This document shows, piece by piece, positions 57,209-64,000 of a DNA stretch of 64,000 nt. Numbering within the stretch: the first letter of the stretch is position 1; every line of letters starts with the position of its first letter. The notes beneath the pieces are model-generated. The model saw only the letters and a program-made list of their open reading frames with translations. It was not told the origin of the DNA and did not search any database. Origin of the DNA: Melastoma dodecandrum (Eukaryota > Streptophyta > Magnoliopsida > Myrtales > Melastomataceae). The stretch is from assembly GCA_029817715.1 (NCBI GenBank), contig JARUPY010000605.1:1550001-1614000 (forward strand). Reading direction: 5' to 3'. A program made the translations under genes and the position numbers.

Positions 57209-60200
57209 GTATAAGTCTCACCCCCCCCCCCCACCTGGGCCCCAAATAGTAAATGAAGTAGAAAGCAAGGCAAAGGAAAAGGGAGAGGGATGGGATGATG
57301 ATAGCTTTGAAAGGACGAGAGAGCAAGCAAAAACCGACGAGTAAACCTAGCAGCGGAACTGAACTAGAAGAAGAGAGAACAAACGGGCATCAGCTGGGGG
57401 GGATGGAATATAAGGCGTGGGGGCAGTCGATCGAACTCAAACAGGTGAGGTTGAAGTCCGTGCCGTGGCCTTTGGTTTAAACAAAAAATAAAGGAAACCC
57501 CCCCTTTCCAGCTTCGAGAAGATTTTAACTACTTTATGCGCTGAGCTGTAAGAAGAAAGGAAGAGGGTGATGATGACAGGGGTTCGAGGAAGGACGTGCC
57601 TGCATACGAGAGAGGAAGAGGAAGAGGAAGAGAGGAGGAGGGTAGCATGAGACATGACCGATGTTGTTATAGGGGGGGATGGGGAGGGAGCAAAACAAAA
57701 CATGCCAACAAGGACGCGCCGTAGTTTTAACCGGGTAATGACACCCCCACACAGAACAGAACACATTACAGGAGGGGTTTGTGTGTTTGTGGGTGATCGT
57801 GATGATTGGTTTTGCTGGTGCGAGGTGAAGTTGAAAATGACGAGTAGAAGCGAGAGGGAGGAGGTGGGTTGGGTGGGGGCAGAGAGAGAGAGCTGGCAGA
57901 GTAAGGAGTAATGATTGTACCAAGACTCAACAGCTGCTCCTCTTTCTTTCCAAAACATACAAACACACACCCCTCCCTCTCTCCTCCTCTCTGGGATATG
58001 AGTTATATATATCAACATTCCTTTTTCCCTGAGGGGAGCTGATCTTTCCCCGACTGTTGCATTCGATAGGTTTTGGTTTTTAGCGTTTGTTGCAAGGTGA
58101 CAAAAGAGTCGTGCCCGCCTGCTCTCTTTTGTTTTCTGGGTTGCACAATATTTATACTAACAGCAGAGGGAGTGAGTGAGGGAGTGGGGCTGAGGGATCC
58201 ACAAAGGATTAGTGGGCAGTGTATAGGTTTTTGATAGGTGTGTTTGGGTGAAAATTGAGGGCTTTCTTTGAGGGGGTTGATGATAGGGACTTGTCCTCTG
58301 AATTGGGCTCTGCTCCATGACCATTCCCTCCTCTTCTTTAACAATAAAATAAATTGTTTAAGTCTTTTCTTTTTTCTTAATGGGCCATGCTACGCTTGCT
58401 GACTCCCTCCTCCTTCTATCTTTCCCCAACCCCACCCCCACTCTGGCTTTGCTTTGCAGGCAAAAAGGGCCTCCCTCCCTCTGTCTCCCAAATCAAAAGC
58501 ATCATTTAGCTGTAAGGATCTCCTCCTCCCCCTTCTTCTTAGTGGAACATCCAACATCCCTCCCCTCGTGAATTCGGACACACCCAATAATCTCCCTCCT
58601 CCTGGTTTATCCAACGTTGTTGTTATTAGTTATAGTGTGGGTGGGGTAGGAAAATGAATGTTTCTGCTGTATATTATATGTACGTTGCCAGTCGTACGAA
58701 TTGTTCTGACACCCGTGAACTGCTAACTCGTATGCAATGGATTTTGAGTCTTCAAACTCTGTGGTGTGGGGGGAAAAAGTCACATAGTCGCTCTCTTCCC
58801 ACACAGTTAATAACGACAGCCAGCTGTTGCGACTCCAAAAGTTTTTGTGTGCACATTTACTTCAATATCGGTGGAGAGAAGACCATTCACATCAATTATG
58901 GAGTACTCCTCTTGGATAATGAATATCGGCATGCCTTTTCGATTAATTACTCTCGAGGGAGGGAGGGAGGGGCAATACACAGCCCTTCTCCCCATCTGTT
59001 CCCCGACACAACAACACTTAGGGCCAGACTAACTTGTCGGTCTATCTCTCTCTCTCGAGTGACCGCTCTCTCCAACGCTATGTTATAGTTCTCGATATTA
59101 AAAAGAAAGAAAGAAAGAAGAGGGAGTGTGTGTGGGGGGATGGTATGGGGCCACCCTTTAATGGCCCTAAGTATGGGTCTATAGTATAGTTTTCCAACTC
59201 TCTCTTGTCAACGAGTCCAATTTTATGTATTGCAGGGTTAAAACTCACTCTTTAATGCTCTGTCGAAACACACCCACAACTCCACACACTCTCCAAACAT
59301 GCATGCAAGAGAATGAATTATTTTACTTAGGATTAGTTTGCGTTTTTGTCTCATCTAAAGAGCGTTAAATGAGGAGGGGGCGGGGGGGAGATATCACTCG
59401 ATTCTTTTGCAAGTTCCATTTTATAATGCGGGCTTGGCAGATAAAGAAAGTGCCATATATTGTTCCCACGAACGGGGTTGCATAAAACCGTAATCGCCTT
59501 TGCTATTTCAACGCTAAAATGATTTGAGGTTTCGGAGGTTAGGGGGACCCTTGGAAGGCAAACACAAAAGCTAACTTAATTCCTAACACGTTCAAAATCA
59601 GCTTAAATTGTCAACGGAAGGCAAGACCCAGCAGCAAAAGAAGAACCTTTGAGTTATTGGAGATGGGGAGTGGTCACACCATGTACTCCCCTCCCCTATC
59701 TCCTCCACCCACTACTTTCCTTTCATTGTTCTTGCCTAATGGTTTATACCCACGTTAAGACAAACACAAAAGCTTCCTATGGACGCCCCCACATGGGGTA
59801 AAAATAAAAATCCTAGAGAGAAAGGGAGAGGGGTAAAGATGGGGGGGAAGCCGCCGGCCTAAGCCCCCGGGGGGGTTTAGGTGTGGTTTAAGAGAAGGGA
59901 AGGGGGGTTGTTTGTGCATGTGATAATGAGAGAGGTGGACGCCACACAAGAATGGAATGGTTAGATTGCTGTTTCTTTGTTTTTTTTCTTCTAAATAAAG
60001 AAAAGATTCCGCTAGACTGTGTGTGTTCAGTTTTGGTCGCAAAGAATGCTTTTTATTTGAGGGATTTACATTGAATGAGATGAATGAAATGTGATTGCAG
60101 GATGCAGTTTGTTTTCAAATAAAAAAAAAAGTCGTAAGTACGTTTTATCTTTTCATGGAGAAGAAAAAGTTGAATACGAAAGAAAGAAGAAGAAGAAGGA

Positions 60201-60959
60201 AGAATAAAAAAGAAAAGAAAAGTCGAGCGGGTGGTGTGTCTGCTCTTCTGTTGTATTTTTTGTATGACTACTGATCTTATCTTTTTTTTTTTTTAATCTT
60301 TTTATCCCTGGGGGCCTAAGTTTTGACCTAAAAGTACGGCTCCTCCCTCTCTCTATAATCGCCCCGTCATCATCATCCCCATTCAACCTCGATCACGATA
60401 TTTATTATATTCATTCAATGATGATGCGGTTTCAGGGCAAATAAGGCCTGGGCCGGTTTACTCATTTTTCTTTATTATATGTATAATATGATCGGGGGGA
60501 GGGGCTTCTATTTTCATTCCATGGGCAATGGCCCAGCCACATCACATCTTTTGTGTTCTTTCGTGGGTTAGTTTATTTTTAAGAGAAACACGTGGCAAAC
60601 AGAAAAAACCAACCCGCAAGCCACCAAGAAAAGAATGAGACACCCAAGGAAAAATTGTAACCAGTGTAGAAGAAGGAATGGAGATTCACACAATGCGGGT
60701 CGTCCTCATGAATATAACCATCAATGCAACCAAACAAAAAGGGGGGGGTTGATGATGAATAAAGAAAAGAACATGAGACTTGGTCGGAGGGAAGTGAGAC
60801 GATTGACTGATTGCGAGGTCTGAATCTTGTCTCGCCTCCCCTCCGTTTGTTGCTTACATGGCTTTTTCAGGGGTGTCCAAAGCCAAAACAAATGACCAAA
60901 ACACAGACACGTCCGGAACAAAGCATCTGCCGAACTCCTCCCCCACATCTCTTATGGTT
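57209..60959. other. Gene-poor interval upstream of the trihelix gene
   Basis: No gene recognised on either strand. The trihelix promoter lies at the left end, including a 12-base C run at about 57221-57232. Short frames such as 57437-58018 (-), 58012-58344 (-) and 58654-59088 (+) are composed of C/T-rich or mixed sequence without family features. The PTI1-like kinase 3' UTR is at the right end. Confidence 0.5.
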
Positions 60960-62453
60960 TCATCTCGCCTTCCTTGGTGCAGGTGGCGTCTTTCCCTTGT
61001 CCACGACCTTCTCGATTGCTTCGAAACTTTCATAGTCCGTAACTTCTTCATAGGACGTGTAGCAGTCTGTCTCCTCGTCGTCTTCGTAATGCGCGTCCTT
61101 GGGATTCTTGCTCATCATGGTTCTGACCTCCTTCGTCCTGTTCATCCCGCTTAGCCACTCGACGACGTCAATCATGGATGGCCGGTTCTGTGGATTGCTG
61201 TCAGTGCATTTCAACGCGACCAGGACCGTCATCTTGAGCTGGTCGTGGTTGAACCTGCCCTTCATCCGAGGATCGCCGATGGGCTCGAAGGCACCCTTTT
61301 GGACGTAGGGGGTAACCCACTGGATTATGTCTCGCTTCATCCCGCCGGGGAGCTTCTCGAGTGGCTTCTTCGCGCTGATGATCTCGAGAAGCAAGATCCC
61401 GAAGCTGAAGACGTCGCAACTGTCCGACACCTTTCCCCACATCGCATATTCGGGAGCCAAGTATCCCAGAGTCCCCTTCACCCGCGTGGTCAAGTGCGTC
61501 ACCCCCTCCGGGATAAGTTTTGCAAAGCCGAAATCTGCTACCTTCGCCTGAAAGTTTGTGTCTAAAAGGACGTTGCTGGCCTTAATATCTCTGTGAATTA
61601 TGTGAGGATTCGCTTCGTAATGCAAGTACCTTTTTATCATAGAAACACACAATGGATTAAAAAACGAAGGAAGGCCTTGTCTTCGAGGTATGATGGTGGA
61701 TGATCCGCTCGGTTTTGTCTAGGGTTAATAGAAAAGACAAGTAGAAGGTCGTGTACTTACTGTAATCCTTCGGCCGATCCAAGCATGATGTTCATCCTTC
61801 GGGGCCAATCGAGCAAACCGTCGGCGGCAAGTTGTCCATGGAGATGGGTGATCAAGCTATGATTTGGCATATAATCATACACAATCAACCTCTCATCACC
61901 TCCAGCATAAAACCCTCTTAGCCCTAGCAAGTTCTTGTGCCTCACCCTCCCGAGAATCTCTACCTCCACCGCGAATTCCATCTCAGCCTTAGCACTCATC
62001 GCCTTGAGTCTCTTCACCGCAATCTGGAATTCAATCACCAACTTAGCATAATGAGAAACACCAATCCAATCAATAATTAGCCTTTGAAGGCCGTACGTGA
62101 CAATAAGAAGGACGGGAAAAAAAAATAGGACAACAAAAGAACAACGGAATTGCCTCTACGCCTTTACTTGTTCGACCCCAGTACACGCTACCGAAACCGC
62201 CTTCGCCGATCTTGTTGTCATTGTGGAAGTTGTTGGTGGCATGCTGGATCTCCTTGAGAGAGTAAATCTCCCATAGATAGTCTCTCTCTTGGCCTCCACT
62301 TCAAAATCATAAAAAAATAGAAGAAGGAAAAACATCAGTCTCATCGGCACGGACATCGAATACGGACGACGCGATCACGATATACTCAAACTGGATGTAC
62401 CTGATCTCATGATCCAATCCTCCCCCTGGGATGCAACACAGCCATCTGCGCAT
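60960..62453 (-). CDS. PTI1-like receptor-like cytoplasmic kinase
   Basis: Four exons, 62453-62401, 62298-62154, 62023-61761 and 61629-60960, with agreeing phases give 376 residues. The start is MRRWLCCIPGGG; the paired cysteines could be S-acylated for membrane attachment, since no transmembrane segment or ectodomain is present. Kinase features: the Gly loop GEGGFGSVYWG (49-59), the ATP lysine in IAVKRLK (Lys70), the catalytic loop HRDIKASN (166-173), DFG at 186-188, and TTRVKGTLGYLAPEYAM as activation segment. All key residues are present, so it should be active. An acidic Tyr-containing tail follows (DDEETDCYTSYEEVTDYESFE). From memory it is closest to Arabidopsis At3g15890, a PTI1-like tyrosine-protein kinase of the RLCK class involved in signalling. 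Intron 2 starts with GC (GAG/GCAATT after 62154). Confidence 0.88.
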
Positions 62454-64000
62454 GGCTTTAACCATGGGGAAAATCGAAGGGTTGCCGAGAGGAGAGCTTA
62501 GGTAAGATGGTTTGGTTGGAGGAGGAGGAGGTGGAGGAGGGATCTTTTCCTTGTTGAGGAAGGAGATGAAACGATGAAGTTAGGAGAAACAACCGGGGAG
62601 GATTAATGAACTGATATTTCAAGGGGACTCGGCAAGTATCGGGGGTTAAAGGACAAAAAGGGGCAGCTTTGCTTAAGTCAAGAAAACCAATTTTCAAAAG
62701 GACTCTCCCGAGTCCTAAACCCCTTGCCTTTACTTTGTGCCCCCATTAGCTGTCACATGAAAATTATGTTTATTTATTGTATTATACCGGAAATTTGTGT
62801 ATTCGGTGAGCTGCCTCTTAACTTTTGATGGGCAAAAGCCGGAATTTAAAATATTCAATTGTCTTTCCACGATGCACTCTGTCAGACCATAACTAGACAA
62901 CGCCACTAAACTCATGTAACTTGTTCAGATGCCTTAATTATATACCATTCCACTTAAATTTTCAATTTTGTTCAATAATCTTTTTGCTTTATGTTTTGTA
63001 GTCTAATACTCTTTCGAGTAACATATATAAAATTTATTTCGTTAAAACATTATAAATCCGTCATGCCTTACTAAAAGGAGTCATGGAACAACAACAACAA
63101 GGGACTCAAATGCTACAAAACTGATTGGCATGGCATCTTTCTTTTGGTATGTTTGATTAAATTTGATTAAGGTGAGTGACATATGCTGATTTAGATTGAT
63201 GGGGTTCCGAATATTTGTAATTAATTTCTGGGATTGTTTTGGCTATTATTCAAAGACGGAGTTTCCACAAATGTCAAGCAAATACTCCAAGCTGCCGACT
63301 AGCAAGGGAATATTCTTCCTTAACATAGGAGGAGGAGCTTGCTCTTTTTACGCTATTTGTAAGGGTTTGTTAAAAATGGATTGCTTCTTGTGTCTTTGAA
63401 GATGCTCTTTGCATTTCTACCATCCATTTTCCAGTGACCATCTCGTATGAAACCGCCTCCGCAAAGCAGATTCGTCAGGGGCTCGTAATCCGAAGATGTG
63501 GTGGATAGCCAAGTCCACGGTGAGGCTTGCCTTAAAATCTGTCTGCTAAGTCTTTTTTTTTTAAAAGAAAAAAGGAAGTTAAAGACCAGATGTCTCGTTA
63601 AGAATGATTATTTAATCAATGGATAAGGACGTGGGTAGATGTCGGTATTCCCAAACGACGAACAGGTAAACCTTTCTTTGACGTTTTCAATTGACAAGAG
63701 TAGACTGAGAACGACTGCATCCTCTGGTTTCATTCGGACTGGGAATATTTTACAATTGGATTTCGAGCGTGGTGTTGGGCCACGTTAATCTTCGGTCAGA
63801 TTAGGAGAGTCCGGAAGACAAGCCCAATCATCTGAAAATGGATTATGAGCCGAAAAATGAGCTTTAATGCTCGTGTGGTAACCAGACAGAGACACTTTGC
63901 TTCTCTTTCGTTACCATAACTCCTCCTTTTTATCATTCTTGAACAACACCATTCAACAAAGAGAGAGAGAGAGAAGCACACTGATGTGAATTATCCCGGT
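62454..64000. other. Upstream region of the PTI1-like kinase
   Basis: About 1.5 kb with the kinase promoter at its left end. Frames at 62458-62915 (-), 63196-63399 (+) and 63796-63981 (-) have no family features. No other gene or repeat is recognised; a (GA)n run lies at about 63960-63974. Confidence 0.5.

Noticed and set aside
57437..58344. Minus-strand frames of 110-193 codons upstream of the trihelix gene
   Set aside because: Dominated by C/T-rich and serine-rich runs, with no conserved motif and overlapping alternatives on the other strand.

Overview
This window is nuclear DNA from a flowering plant. Genes have short exons and AT-rich introns. The families present are plant ones: a SOC1-type MADS box gene, plastid-type phosphoglucomutase, GA20-oxidase, a trihelix factor and a PTI1-like kinase. 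Plant L1 LINE and Ty3/gypsy Tat-type LTR elements fill much of the space. I cannot name the species. All exon structures are hand-built from splice signals, reading phase and remembered protein families. No search was run.

Layout. 1-3440: decayed LINE on the minus strand, running off the left edge. 3685-5285 (+): exons 2-7 of a SOC1/AGL42-like MADS gene whose MADS-domain exon is not in the window. 5661-8393 (-): seven-exon coiled-coil protein with a C-terminal GRG-rich tail. 8953-11108 (-): fructokinase that looks intact. 12197-29080 (+): plastid-type phosphoglucomutase pseudogene without a transit-peptide exon. It is cut by one Tat-lineage LTR retrotransposon (RE1, 15356-27572, target duplication AACAT) and followed about 100 bp downstream by a second of the same family and orientation (RE2, 29181-42227, target duplication GTTAC). 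42233-46996: gene-poor. 46997-48316 (+): GA20-oxidase broken by two frameshifts. 48317-53560: gene-poor and rich in low-complexity tracts. 53561-55003 (-): intronless pseudokinase. 55419-57208 (-): trihelix transcription factor. 57209-60959: gene-poor. 60960-62453 (-): PTI1-like receptor-like cytoplasmic kinase. 62454-64000: nothing recognised.

RE1 and RE2 each carry gag-protease and pol (RT, RNase H, a second RNase H, integrase) on the plus strand. Between pol and the 3' LTR each also has an antisense, multi-exon gene with its own TATA box; it encodes a plant-mobile-domain (PMD) protein with a coiled-coil C-terminus. Their lesions are complementary: RE1 has an intact pol but a broken gag-pro and a broken PMD gene, while RE2 has intact gag-pro and PMD genes but a frameshifted pol.

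Most striking observations: the antisense spliced PMD gene; a palindrome just upstream of the LTR TATA box that is kept by paired substitutions between the two elements; an 11-nt gag-pro/pol start-stop overlap; a perfect 18-bp inverted repeat just upstream of the GA20-oxidase TATA box; and three GC-AG introns in three separate genes.
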